From NCBI GenBank assembly GCA_039654915.1, contig CM077600.1, forward strand, positions 26,086,953 through 26,150,952: a DNA stretch of 64,000 nt, written 5' to 3'. The notes under the pieces were generated by a model. It made no database searches and was not told the origin of the DNA. It saw only the letters and a program-made list of their open reading frames with translations. Positions within the stretch are counted from its first letter, which is position 1, and every line of letters begins with the position of its first letter. The translations under genes were made by a program, and so were the position numbers. This document shows, piece by piece, positions 20,537-31,835 of the stretch. The DNA comes from Aquilaria yunnanensis. Taxonomy: Eukaryota; Streptophyta; Magnoliopsida; Malvales; Thymelaeaceae.

Positions 20537-21106
20537 TTTCTAGAGGGAAGTAAAAGAAAGAAGAGAGGAAAGAATCAGTTATTATGGGCAACTGAGAGAA
20601 CCGACTTGAGAGTCACGGAGTACCGTATCCGCCGTTTAACCGGAAAAGTGGATCCTACTTTATTTTGGTATCATAGATATTTCTTATCTTTGATATCTCG
20701 TTAGGCATGACATTGATCCAGTCCTTGATTATTGAATCCATTGTCTGCTTTCGACGACAATATTTCTCGATATCCGCGCTTATCTTTGACCATAACTATT
20801 TCTTATCTTGGATACAGCTAAGCTGGCGTCAATTCTGTCCATTCAGGTGTAGCCTCGATTATTGAATCGGTAGCCAAGATTTTGACAATATTGTCTACTT
20901 TATCCTTGAATTTCTGATGCGGGTTGGTCCCGCATATTAGCTGTGTATCCAGTGATAGATTGGTAAGAGCTGATATTATTGAGATCTCAGCTTATACTGC
21001 TGTAACGGTGCGGTGGATGTGTTTCCCATTTGATTCCTATCATGTAAAAGTCATGCATGCATGATGTGAAATGCATGAATGCAAAGCATGTGTAATTGAT
21101 GGTTCT

Positions 21107-21138
<32 letters not shown>

Positions 21139-22914
21139 TTTTTATTTTTATTTTTTTGGATTGATCTAGTTCTTCATATCTTTGCTTTACTGGATCCTCT
21201 TTATAATTGCCTTCTTGGACTATCATTGAATCTCTTTATGCTTTCCAGCTTTTATTCACTGCCTTAAAAGCCCAACTCTTTTCAAAATCCACTTTCTTTG
21301 ACTTGTTCTTGAATTTTGGCCTCAATTTCTTTAAAGTTGGCCCGCCTCATAATTTATATCTCTTTCGGGTACTCATCCATTGTCATGGATTTGATACCAT
21401 CAAAGGCTTTACTTTCAATGTCTGCTTTGCCCCTTTTCTTGTGGCCTTGTCGACACTTATTTATCTCCATGTTATAGTCTGAATGATTGCTCTTCCTTGA
21501 GCTCATGTTTTGATCCATAAGACTTGCCCCCTTGTCTATTGAACTTCTTTGTTGGCAGTATTCCTCTTATGCTTCGTAGAGACTACTTTGCCCCCCTGAA
21601 TATGGTGTTTATGTGGATAAAAGGTATCACCTCGCCTTTAACAGAAGGTCGAGCATTTCTAGACCTTTTGTGATGGCACTTGATCGTAAATTTTTCTTAC
21701 AAGAACCACATCTTCTTAAAGAAAGTCTCAAGCTATCTCCTCACTTTTAAGTCTACACACATTAATGAATAATGGTTTGGCCTTAAAGAAAAACTTTCAT
21801 CAATTTGCAAAGCTTGACAAAGTAATTTACGGGCTTTATTTTTAATTAAAATATCCTGCCACTCTTCCCTTTCCAACTCGAAGACATAAACTGTGCAAGG
21901 CAATAAGGTATAAACATGATTAACAAGGATAGCCTTTTAGCTGAATGAGGATGATATCGAGAGGTAAATGTTAGGTGTGAGGGAAATTAAGTTTAAATGT
22001 TTTTGCTGCAGTCTTTTAGCTGAATGAGAATAATATTAAGAGGTAAATATTAGGTCTAAGTAAAGTTAAGTTTGAGTGGTGTGAAAGAAGGGTATTTTAA
22101 TACTACTCGTGAGCAGTATTAAATAAGGTAGATGCATGATTCACAATGATAGTCTTTTAACTGAATGAGGATGATAAGTCAGAGGAAAGTTAAGTTTAAG
22201 TGGTTTGAAAGAAGGGTCTTTTAATACTACTCGTGAGCAAATTTGATTATGATGAAAAACTCAATAGTGATGACCTCAAACTTGCCACTCTTCCCAGAAA
22301 GTTAAACCTCATCTGTTGCCCCCTAACTATCGTGGTCTTTATGTATGCTTGGCTTGAAAGTTGCTTTTGTGTTCTAAACCACCTTTGCAGGTTTTCAGTC
22401 TAGAATCCATAGCTCACTTTTTCTTTTTTTCTTTTGCTCTAGTTTGAGCCCTTTTTCTTTTCTTTTGTTTTTTTTTTTTGTTTTTTTTTGTTTCCCTTTC
22501 TTTTTTTTTGTGTGAACTATGGTGATGACATACTTGATAACTCTCTTGAAGTGAGATGACTCAAGTGGCCTTGCTTGCTCGTGCTTGTTCTCAGTCTCTT
22601 TTTGGTTTTGAATTTTCCCTTTAATGGCTTTTGATAGAAGGGATGAACTTCTTTCCTTTTTTGGAATTTATGTTGCGGAAAACTGAGAACCTTTTTTTTT
22701 TTGTATTGAGCATTTGTGAGAATTGGGAGGCCACTGAAGTCATTTAATATGAGAGCTACCTTCTTTGGAAGCTAACCCCAGACTTCTTGCAAGGATGTTG
22801 ATAACCACTGTGAATTTTTTTAGAGAGTTGGGGTGCAACATATGAAATCCTTCTTACTAGATTTGGCAGCACTTTCAAGATCACTACTATCAAATTTCTC
22901 TTAACTTTTTATTT
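20537..22914 (-). other. Non-coding region between the CRP cluster and gag, with imperfect repeats
   Basis: No pol gene is visible on either strand. Imperfect duplications are seen at 20670-20900 (TTCTTATCTTTGATATC / TTCTTATCTTGGATAC; GATTATTGAATC twice) and at 21930-22250 (CTTTTAGCTGAATGAG, GAGGTAAAT, AAGTTAAGTTTGAGTGG, TTTTAATACTACTCGTGAGCA). TACTACTCGTG is present inverted near 22919 (CACGAGTAGTA). The TTTTA/TTTTTG runs at 21108-21160 and 22430-22510 are simple sequence. Confidence 0.6.
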
Positions 22915-23199
22915 TCACCCACGAGTAGTATCATTTAGAAAGCAAAGTATGATGGCAATAATAGATAGTGCAATGGCAAAGATTGAGAGATAGAGGTAAA
23001 AATGAAATTTTTGGTAAAAAGTTGTAGAATGCACACATAACTCTTTTTGTTGGAGAACAAAAAGAATACCGGTTGTCAAAAAGTAAAGTGTGATGGCAAT
23101 AATGGATAGTATAATGACAAAGAGTGTAAAAATGGAAAGTAGTAGAATGCACGCATTACATCTTTTTGTTGTACCAGAAAAAGAATACCAGGTGTCCAT
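22915..23199 (-). CDS. Possible small two-helix membrane protein (94 aa), doubtful
   Basis: This short frame lies ~200 bp downstream of gag on the same strand. It has two similar hydrophobic segments (ILLLSIFTLFVIILSIIAIT, ~18-37, and YLSIFAIALSIIAIILCF, ~69-86) because the DNA itself is an imperfect ~115-130-bp tandem duplication (AAGT(A/G)TGATGGCAATAAT twice). The duplication keeps the frame and hydrophobicity. No family is recognised and no promoter is seen. It could equally be chance translation of a repeat. Confidence 0.25.
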   Translation of the reverse strand: MDTWYSFSGTTKRCNACILLLSIFTLFVIILSIIAITLYFLTTGILFVLQQKELCVHSTTFYQKFHFYLYLSIFAIALSIIAIILCFLNDTTRG

Positions 23200-23404
23200 C
23201 TAACAAAGACTACACCCTAGATTCTGGACTAAATCTAGGAAATTTTTACTATTAGATTACTTTTGCAAGCTTTCAAAGATACAAGTTTATTCAAAGGATT
23301 CCCTGTCATTCAAAAGTGTGTGCGGACTGTTAGGTCAGATCTGACTTGGAGTCCTTCCAAAATTAATGTAATTCCAGCTGAAAATCTTCACTTTCAATTA
23401 AGAA

Positions 23405-25273
23405 TCACATCGGGCCTAGCAGCTTGACCTCGGTTTGTTTGATTTGTAGGGGAATGGCCTCGGGACTTGACGGCTTAAAAGTAGGTTTTGAGATTGGTAT
23501 AGCATTGGCTTTTTGTTCTTTAATGATCACATTCAGATCATCATCTTCATCTGACATAAAAACGATGAGTTGGGATGAGTCTATGAGTCTTTGCAGATTC
23601 TCACGGAATTCTAAGCATTCTTGGATAGAATGACTCTTATTGTCATGAAAGTTGCACCATTCCTCATCTTCAACTTCTTCATGTCCAAAAGAAGTCTTTT
23701 CCATGATAATCCCTTCTTTCACAAGGCATGAATACACATGTTTCAGAGGAGTTGTAATGTCATTGACTGATTTCTTCATTAGCTGGTGTTCTTCAATCAT
23801 ATTAACCGGTTTTTCTTGATGAGGCGATAATGGATTGTGGGTGACATTTGGCTCATCAGAAAAGTCAAACCATTTTGACTGAATTAATTGTTGGACTTTG
23901 CGTTTCAATGCTATGCAATTTTCCAGGCCATGGCCTGGAATGCCGTCATGATATGGGCAATTTATATTAGGATCATACCACCATGGATATGGGGGTTCCA
24001 GTGGCCTTGTTGGAATAGGATGAATGAGTTGACTTTCAATAAGTTTTGGATATAACTCAGTGTAAGTCATCGGAATTGGTGGAAATACTTCTCTTGGTCT
24101 TTGTGTTGGTACTGGAGGAGTCGGAACAGGTGGCCGTAACTGATTAGGCCTGTTGAGAGGATAATTGTTGGGCCTATTGGGAGGATAATCATTGGGCCTA
24201 TTGGAAGGATAGTCATTGGGCCTATTGGTAGGATAATAATTGGGCCTATTGGTAGAATAGGATAGGCGAGGACCGGTAGCCATAGTACCTACGAGGGGAA
24301 TCCCTCTTCCGTGTCGTATTTGTTGTACTTCTTCATCTTTTGTTCTGGATGGTCCTCCTCTTTTCATAGGATCGCTAAAGGACTCAGCAATCTTCCCAGT
24401 CCTAATCCCATGCTCAATCCTTTCTCCAGACATGACAACATCGGAGAAATTAGTTGCGGAATTGCCAATGAGTTTGTCATAATATGGATATTTCAGTGTC
24501 TGGACAAACAAAGTGACCATTTCTCTTTCTGTCATGGGTGGCTGAACTTGTGCAGCTAAGTCCCTCCACCGTTGGGCATATTCCTTGAAAGTTTCTGGCT
24601 TTTTCTTCTCCATGTTTTGGAGAGTTTGGCGATCTGGAGCCAAGTCCATAACATGTTTATAGTTGCTGATAAAGGCTTGAGCAAGGTCATTCCAAGTTTT
24701 GATGTTTCTTGGACCTTGGCTTAGATACCACTGTAATGCTGATTTTGTGAGACTTTCCTGAAAAAGTGCAATCCACACCTTTTCATCTTTTGTGAGTGGT
24801 TGTAGTCTCCTTAGGAACAATGTGATGTGAGTGATGGGATCACTCGTTCCATCGTATTTCACGAAATCTGGCACCTTAAAATCTGAAGGGATTACGACAT
24901 CTGGCACTAAGCAGAGGTCATCCACCGAGAGAGATCCGAATGTAGTGCCTCCTTCAATGGCTCGCAGTCGCTTTTCTATTGTTTCGAGTTTTTGAGATTC
25001 TCCTTCTTCTTTTGGTAATATCTTCTTCTCTTCATGTACAGTGTCTTGTTTGAGGTAAACACTAGCAGACGGTCCTGATTCTTGAAACAGGCTTTCTTGG
25101 ACTGAGACTCGTTGCGGGGTGAATCCCGGAGGATAAGTGGGATCTTGTACTTCTTTGATGGGAGCTTGAGTTGCTTTCCCTTTGAATAATTCCATCAACT
25201 GTCTCATCTGATCTGCCATACTTTCTATCTTTGACTCCATCTCTATGAGACGTCCTTCGGCTTGTTCTGCCAT
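23405..25273 (-). CDS. gag: gag polyprotein of the Ogre/Tat-like element, intact
   Basis: 622 residues, uninterrupted. A coiled-coil-like N-terminus is followed by the retrotransposon gag domain at ~136-290 (FVKYDGTSDPITHITLFLRR; ALQWYLSQGP; FKEYAQRWRDLAAQVQP). Five 8-residue NRPN-YP repeats lie at ~342-377, then a Pro-rich stretch. Two C-x2-H...H-x4-C knuckles follow, CPYHDGIPGHGLENC (439-453) and CNFHDNKSHSIQEC (540-553), typical of Tat/Ogre gag. It would form the particle and package element RNA. The frame stops right after VKLLGPM, where protease normally follows in the same reading frame, so pro-pol has been lost. The leader upstream is 972 nt. An open frame in a pol-less element suggests trans-mobilisation. 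Confidence 0.88.
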   Translation of the reverse strand: MAEQAEGRLIEMESKIESMADQMRQLMELFKGKATQAPIKEVQDPTYPPGFTPQRVSVQESLFQESGPSASVYLKQDTVHEEKKILPKEEGESQKLETIEKRLRAIEGGTTFGSLSVDDLCLVPDVVIPSDFKVPDFVKYDGTSDPITHITLFLRRLQPLTKDEKVWIALFQESLTKSALQWYLSQGPRNIKTWNDLAQAFISNYKHVMDLAPDRQTLQNMEKKKPETFKEYAQRWRDLAAQVQPPMTEREMVTLFVQTLKYPYYDKLIGNSATNFSDVVMSGERIEHGIRTGKIAESFSDPMKRGGPSRTKDEEVQQIRHGRGIPLVGTMATGPRLSYSTNRPNYYPTNRPNDYPSNRPNDYPPNRPNNYPLNRPNQLRPPVPTPPVPTQRPREVFPPIPMTYTELYPKLIESQLIHPIPTRPLEPPYPWWYDPNINCPYHDGIPGHGLENCIALKRKVQQLIQSKWFDFSDEPNVTHNPLSPHQEKPVNMIEEHQLMKKSVNDITTPLKHVYSCLVKEGIIMEKTSFGHEEVEDEEWCNFHDNKSHSIQECLEFRENLQRLIDSSQLIVFMSDEDDDLNVIIKEQKANAIPISKPTFKPSSPEAIPLQIKQTEVKLLGPM

Positions 25274-26245
25274 TAATCTTGTTTGGAGCCGGGTTGAATA
25301 TCGGTGTTGAGGTCCAATTTTACCCTTTTTAAAGTAAGATTTATTTTATTAGATTCTATGTGTATATGACTGATGTGATGGATGTATGTATGCAAAATGA
25401 GATTATGTTTTTATCAGACTTTACATGCACGTGATTAATGTAATGGATGTGTGCAATGAGATTATGTTTTTATCAGACTTTATATGCACGTGATTAATGT
25501 AATGGATGTATGCGATGAGTGAATTTGATTATCCATTATCGTGGAACTTCAAGACTTCTAGTTGTCATTAGAAAGACCAAAAAGTTAGCAAAGTTTAATG
25601 CGTGGTTTTGATGTATGAAGAGTAATTGCACAAAACAGAAGTACAAGAAAAGAAAGATAAGGTTATTAATAAGTTAAATAACAATTAACAACTCATGAAC
25701 TATTATGGATAAACAAGTTAAAACCATACGAAGAAAAGTGTAGAGTAACAACACAGCATAACAAGGATATGCTTATGGCGTTGGTAAAATGGTAGAAATT
25801 CTATGGTCAGTTCTATGGTTAAGTGAGGAGTTCTATATGCATAAGGTGGTTTATCAAAAAGGCAAGGGATAGTTCCCGAATCCCGTCACTAAATCATAGT
25901 GACGGCCCGATTCCTTACCCTCTAGGGTTAATGTAAGGAATGGATTAATTCGAGTCGTAGCTTTTCGTGGGCCCATGCAGAGACTATCGTCTCAGGAGGC
26001 AATACACTACTTCGCTACTTTGAAACCGGTGAAGGCTTGGAGGCCGTGGCCTCACAAGGACAACAACACCAATTCCGCTTAGAAAGAATCGTGTTCGATT
26101 TGAGGAAGCTCGGGTATAGAGCTTCATATTGTGAATGCATTATGCATGTTTTTATATAACATATGATAATAAGCAAAGTAAATCAAAACAAATCAACTTG
26201 TAGGCTCGACTCACTAACGTCGAGTCCCCAGTGGAGTCGCCAAGC
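25274..26245 (-). other. 5' leader of the Ogre/Tat-like element
   Basis: Untranslated region between PBS and gag. It holds a perfect 9-bp stem with a 5-nt loop at 25883-25905 (CCGTCACTA/TAGTGACGG), a candidate RNA packaging or dimerisation element. Part of it (25310-25790) is also at 1-490. Confidence 0.7.
26224..26242 (-). other. Primer-binding site (PBS) of the Ogre/Tat-like element
   Basis: The element strand reads TGGCGACTCCACTGGGGAC three bases after the 5' LTR end. This is not the initiator-Met PBS. It is the type used by plant Tat/Ogre elements, for which a tRNA-Arg primer has been proposed. Confidence 0.75.
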
Positions 26246-29200
26246 TGTGGCAACGTGCGGATCGTTTTCGGGAGTCGCCACCAATCAGTTTTCTTAGGTC
26301 GATTGGTCACCTTAAAATTGGTCTGCGAGAGTTCGGGGATCGGGAGTACGGTTACGTTAAAACAACTTTGTTAAAACGCCCAAAAATTGGCACCTTAGTT
26401 GATTTTAATTTTGTTTTGCTTTGCTTTTAAATAATTCTCAGTTAATTTTCAAAATTAGAAATTTTAACTGGATTAGTCGAAATGTGGATTTTTAAATTAA
26501 TTAATTTGTATGAAATTTTATACTTCCGAACCATGGACTCTGCCGAGTCATTTGGACACGGAAGATTTTTGATTCCGAACCATGGACTCTGCCGAGTCAT
26601 TTGGACACGGAATTTGGTGAACTTTTAAATAATTTAATCCATATTGTAAATATGGATTTTTATCTTTTTTTTTTTATTTAATTTATTTAATTAAAAGGGT
26701 GATATTTTTTTTAAACCGCAGATCCTGACGGATCATCCGGATATGTAAGTTGATTTAATTTATAGTTAATTATTTAATTCTTATTTTTATGGAATTAATT
26801 ATTAGTTTAATTACTAATTCGTAATTCTTTTTGTTATAGAATTTTTAGATTCATTAATAATCTAAAAATTTTTATTTTCTATATTTTTCTTTCTTTTCTT
26901 TCTTTTCTTTCTTATCTTTCTTATCTTATCTTATCTTTCTTATCTTTATTATCTTTTTCTTATCTTTCTTATCTTATCTTTCTTTTCTTATCTTTCTTTT
27001 CTTTTTCTTATCTTTTTCTTTTTATCTTGTTTAATGAAGGGTATTTATTATTTAAATAAATACTTAATTTATAAAAGAATTAAAAAGTAATAAAAACTTT
27101 AAAAAAATTTTGAGATTTATTTTATGTTTATTCAAAAAGAAGGAATAAATTAATCAAGAAAGATTTATATTTTATGTTATGTTTGTTCTTTTTATTTAAT
27201 AAAAGATAAACTAAAAAGAAAAATTATTAAATCAAGATCTTATTTATTCAACCAAAAAAAAAATTATATGTATTTAAAAGAAAAATCTTAATATTTTATT
27301 TGATAAAAGGTGAATAAAAAATCAATTATTCAATCAATATTTAATTAAGGAAATAAAAATTTATATGTATATTTCAAACATAAAAGAAAAATCTTAATAT
27401 TTTATTTTGTTTTATTTTGTTTTGGTAAAAGATTAACCAAAATTAATTGTTTAAACAAAAAAAACAAAAATTTATATGTATATTTTAAACAAAAGAGGAA
27501 AAAGTTTTGATATCTAAAAAAGATTATTTAACCAAAAATTTATATGTATTTTAAAACAAAAGTCTTGATATTTTTATTTTTATATTCTTCTTTGTTTGAT
27601 GAAAGATTTTTTTTTAATTTTAATTTATATCTCTGAAAATATATTTAAGAGAAATTCAATTATTATTTATTTATTTATTTATTTTTGTTATTTTTTTTTG
27701 AAATCATTTGACTAAGACTTTTATAAAGGAAACAAAAAGTTATGTCTTTTCATTATTTTGAAAGAAATAAGCAAAATATTACTGAATAATATTAACCCAA
27801 AAATTTTACTCTTTTTATTGTTTTTATTAATAAAGAAAATTAAAAAGTTATATTTTAATAATTAATATATTAGTCCAAAGTTTTTATTTTTAATAAAGAA
27901 AATAAATTATTTATATACTGTTTTTTTAAAAATAATTCCAAGCCATGGATCCTGACGGATCATTTGGTTATGGATTTTTAATTTTTTTTAAATTTAATTA
28001 TTTAATTAATTATTAATTTTAATTATAATTTTATTGAATTTTTCTTGAATTTTTAATTATTATTACTTTAAAGATATATTTAAAAACAGAATTGATTTGT
28101 ATTTTTGGAATTATTTAATTATGTTTGTTTAATAATTTTAATAAAAGGAATAAAAAGTTATGTTTTAAAATAATAAAAGATAGTTAGCTTTTAAAAATGA
28201 TTTTTCACATAAAAGAATCTTCTTTTAATTTTTATTTTTTTATTTTACTCATTTACTTATTTATTATTGATGGGTAAAGGTGAATTAAGTGAAAATAAAT
28301 TTAACCACCTAAAAATTATATAAAGTAAATAAAGGAAAATTAATAATAATAAAGTGGGGCTTTTTGGCCATCCACTTTAATAACACAATAATAATAATAA
28401 TAATTAACAAAGTTAGTAAAGTTAGTTGTTAATAACAATAAAAATAAAAGTTAGATGAATTAGTTGTTAATTATTAACAATAATAGCAACAATAATAATA
28501 AAAGTTAGCAAAGTTAGTAAGTTAGTTGTTAGTAACAATAATAATAACAAAATTAGTAAGTTAGTAACAATAATAATAATAACAATAATAAAGTAAGTTA
28601 ATAACAATAATAATAACAATAATAATAAATGTTAGTAAGGTTAGTTGAGTTAATTGTTAATATTAACAACAACAATAATAAAAGTTAGTAATAACAATAA
28701 ACAAGTAAATAAAGAAGAGTTAGTAATTAATTTTCTGCAAAAATGAAAGAAAGGTTAGTGACCAAAGTGAATAAATATGAAGAGATGGAGGGTTAAACTA
28801 AGATTTTACCTAAAGAATATGTTTTTTTTTTTAATCCTGTTACGTAAAACGCGAGGGTGATGGGCGACGGCAGCGAACGGCAGGGGAGCTGAGGCAAGGC
28901 TGGCGGCGGGTGGTCCGGCAAGGGCGAGGGGGAGGCAGCCAGGACGGAGCACGAAGCGGAGGGGGAGGAAAGGGAAACCGGGACGGATCGCGACGGGCTC
29001 GGGGCCGGAGGGACACGACGGAACGGCCGGGAACGGCGACGGCGAGCGTGGCGGGGTGCGGCGGTGAGCGTGGCGGGACTACGGCAACAGCGTGGGGGCA
29101 CGGGGGAGGAAGAAACGGCAGCTGGGAAGAGGAGAGAGAGAGAGAGAGAGAGTATACGGAGAGGGGAAGAAGATGGTGTGGTTAAGGGAAAAAAAAAAAT

Positions 29201-29698
29201 TTCTGATTTTTCTGAGAAGAGAGAGAAGGGCCAGGGACTTAAGCCAGTAATTTACGCTTTTTTTAAAACGGAGCTCTAAGTTTTTTCTCTATTTTTTTCT
29301 GTGTTCAGCACAAAATTTGGGGGGCTATTTATAGAGGAAGTTTAGCTGAACTGTTGATAGATAAATTAATAAAAAATTTCAAACTTATCTCTTAAATTGG
29401 TAAAATGACAGTTTTAGTCCTTTACGTCTCTCAGCCTCTGGATAAGTTCCTGAAGCTTCTGATTTTGACAATTTTGTCGTTTTCTGTCAACTTGACCCAA
29501 AAACGTCGGCAGGCTCAAAATTTTATGTGACAAACTGCCAAATGCTCCTGGAACTTTCAGAATTTGTCAATTTTGCCTGAAACTTCTTAATTTTGTCATT
29601 TTTACCTCAAACTTTTAAATTTTGTCATTTTTATGGAGTTTTTTTCTTTTTTTTCTTTCAAACATACACATATACACACATATATCAAATCTTCACAA

Positions 29699-29773
<75 letters not shown>

Positions 29774-29897
29774 CTAATTAAAAAAAAATTTAGTAATAAT
29801 AATAACAATAATAATAATAATACATTTTTTTATTTAATTTTTTTATTTAATTTTTTTTAAAATTATTTTAATGGCCGGACGAAATTGGGTGTCAACA
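26246..29897 (-). repeat. 5' LTR of the Ogre/Tat-like element (3,652 bp)
   Basis: Partner of 10520-14177 with the same termini. Its TATA candidate is at 29325-29334, followed on the element strand by the GC-rich island (28850-29130), which would be a pyrimidine-rich part of the transcript leader. It ends next to the PBS. Confidence 0.92.
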
Positions 29898-31835
29898 GGT
29901 ACCATTAAACCTTACTTTGGTACCAATACGACCTTAAGTTGGTACCAGTAAAACCTTAAGTTGGTATCAGCATAACCATAATTTGGTACCACTAGAACCT
30001 TAAACTGGTACCACTTTACCTTAAATTGGTATCAGTACAACCTTAACTTGGTACCATTAAACCTTACTTTGGTACTAATATGACCTTAAGTTGGTACCAG
30101 TAAAACCTTAAGTTGGTATTAGCATAACCATAATTTGGTACCACTAGAACCTTAAACTGGTACCACTTTACCTTAAATTGATACCAGTACAACCTTAACT
30201 TCGTACCATTGAACCTTACTTTGGTACCAATATGACCTTAAGTTGGTACCAATAGAACCTTAAGTTGGTATCAGCATAACCATAATTTGGTACCACTAGA
30301 ACCTTAAACTGGTACCACTTTACCTTAAATTGGAACCAGTACAACCTTAACTTGGTACCATTAAACTTTACTTTGGTATCAATACGACCTTAAGTTGGTA
30401 CCAGTAGAACCTTAAGCTGGTATTAGCATAACCATAATTTGGTACTACTAGAACCTTAAACTGGTACCATTTTACCTTAAATTGGTACCAGTACAATCTT
30501 AACTTGGTACTATTAAACCTTACTTTGGTACCAATATGACCTTAAGTTAGTACCAGTAGAACTTTAAGTTGGTATCAGCATAACCATAATTTGGTACCAC
30601 TAGAACCTTAAACTGGTACCATTTTACCTTAAATTGGTACCAGTACAACCTTAACTTTGTACCATTAAACCTTACTTTGGTACCAATATGACCTTAAGTT
30701 GGTACCAATAGAACCTTAAGTTGGTATCAGCATAACCATAATTTGGTACCACTAGAACCTTAAACTGGTACCACTTTACCTTAAATTGGTACCAGTACAA
30801 CCTTAACTTGGTACCATTAAACCTTACTTTGGTACCAATATGACCTTAAGTTGGTACCAGTAGAACCTTAAGTTGGTATCAGCATAACCATAATTTGGTA
30901 CCACTACAACCTTAAATTGATACCACTTTACCTTAAATTGGTACCAGTACAACCTTAACTTGGTACCATTAAACCTTACTTTGGTACCAATATGACCTTA
31001 AGTTGGTATCAGCATAACCATAATTTGGTAAGTAGAACCTTAAACTGGTACCACTTTACCTTAAATTGGTACCAGTGCAACCTTAACTTGGTACCATTAA
31101 ACTTTACTTTGGTACCAATATGACCTTAAATTGGTACCAGTGGAACCTTAAGTTGGTATCAGCATAACCATAATTTGGTACCACTAGAACCTTAAACTAG
31201 TACCACTTTACCTTAACTTGGTACTAGTATAACCTTAACTTGGTACCATTAGAACCCTAACATAGTACCACAATAACCTTAACTTGGTATTACAAAACCT
31301 TAACTTGGTACCATTATAACCTTAACTTGGGACCATTGAAACCTTAATTTGGTACCACAAAAACCATAACTAGGTACCACTAGAACCTTAAACTGATACC
31401 ATTAAACCTTACTTTGATACCAATATGACCTTAAGTTGGTATCAGTATAACCATAATTTGGTACCACTAGAACCTTAAACTGGTACCACTGGATCTTAAA
31501 TTGGTACCAGTATAACCTTAACTTCGTACCATTAGAACCATAACTTGATACCACAATAACCTTAAATTGGTATGACAAAACCTTAATTTGGTACCATTAT
31601 AACCTTAACTTGGGACCAATGAAACCTTAATTTGATACCATAAAAACCATAACTAGGTACCACTAGAACCTTGAACTAGTACCATTAAACCTTACTTTGG
31701 TACCAATATGACCTTAAGTTGGTACCAGTATAACCTTAAGTTGGTATCATCATAACCAAAAATTGGTACTAGTATAACCTTAAATTGGTACCATTAGAAC
31801 CCTAACTTGGTACCACAGTAACCTTAACTTGGTAT
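29898..31835 (-). repeat. GGTACC satellite with 152-bp higher-order repeat, middle segment
   Basis: Continuation of the array left of 10520. The marker unit recurs at ~29899, 30051, 30203, 30355 and 30507, i.e. every 152 bp (seven ~22-bp subunits). Order decays after ~31200. Broken again at 31835 by the chromovirus. Confidence 0.88.

Larger units (their letters stand above)
10520..29897 (-). mobile_element. Non-autonomous Ogre/Tat-like Ty3-gypsy LTR retrotransposon with accessory genes
   Basis: A complete 19,378-bp insertion on the minus strand: 5' LTR 26246-29897, PBS 26224-26242, leader to 25274, gag 23405-25273, accessory CRP genes and LOG-like gene 17362-20536, hairpin arrays 14284-16690, PPT 14178-14191, 3' LTR 10520-14177. 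It is flanked by GGTAC (10515-10519 and 29898-29902). No protease, reverse transcriptase, RNase H or integrase is visible, so it must rely on a relative for mobility, as described for plant TR-GAG elements. LTR length, PBS type and gag style point to the Tat/Ogre group. The LTRs differ only at microsatellites and a few bases, so the insertion is recent. Confidence 0.88.

Noticed and set aside
26224..26242. A tRNA gene fragment
   Set aside because: The tRNA complementarity is the retrotransposon primer-binding site. No tRNA cloverleaf is present here or at 38203-38218.
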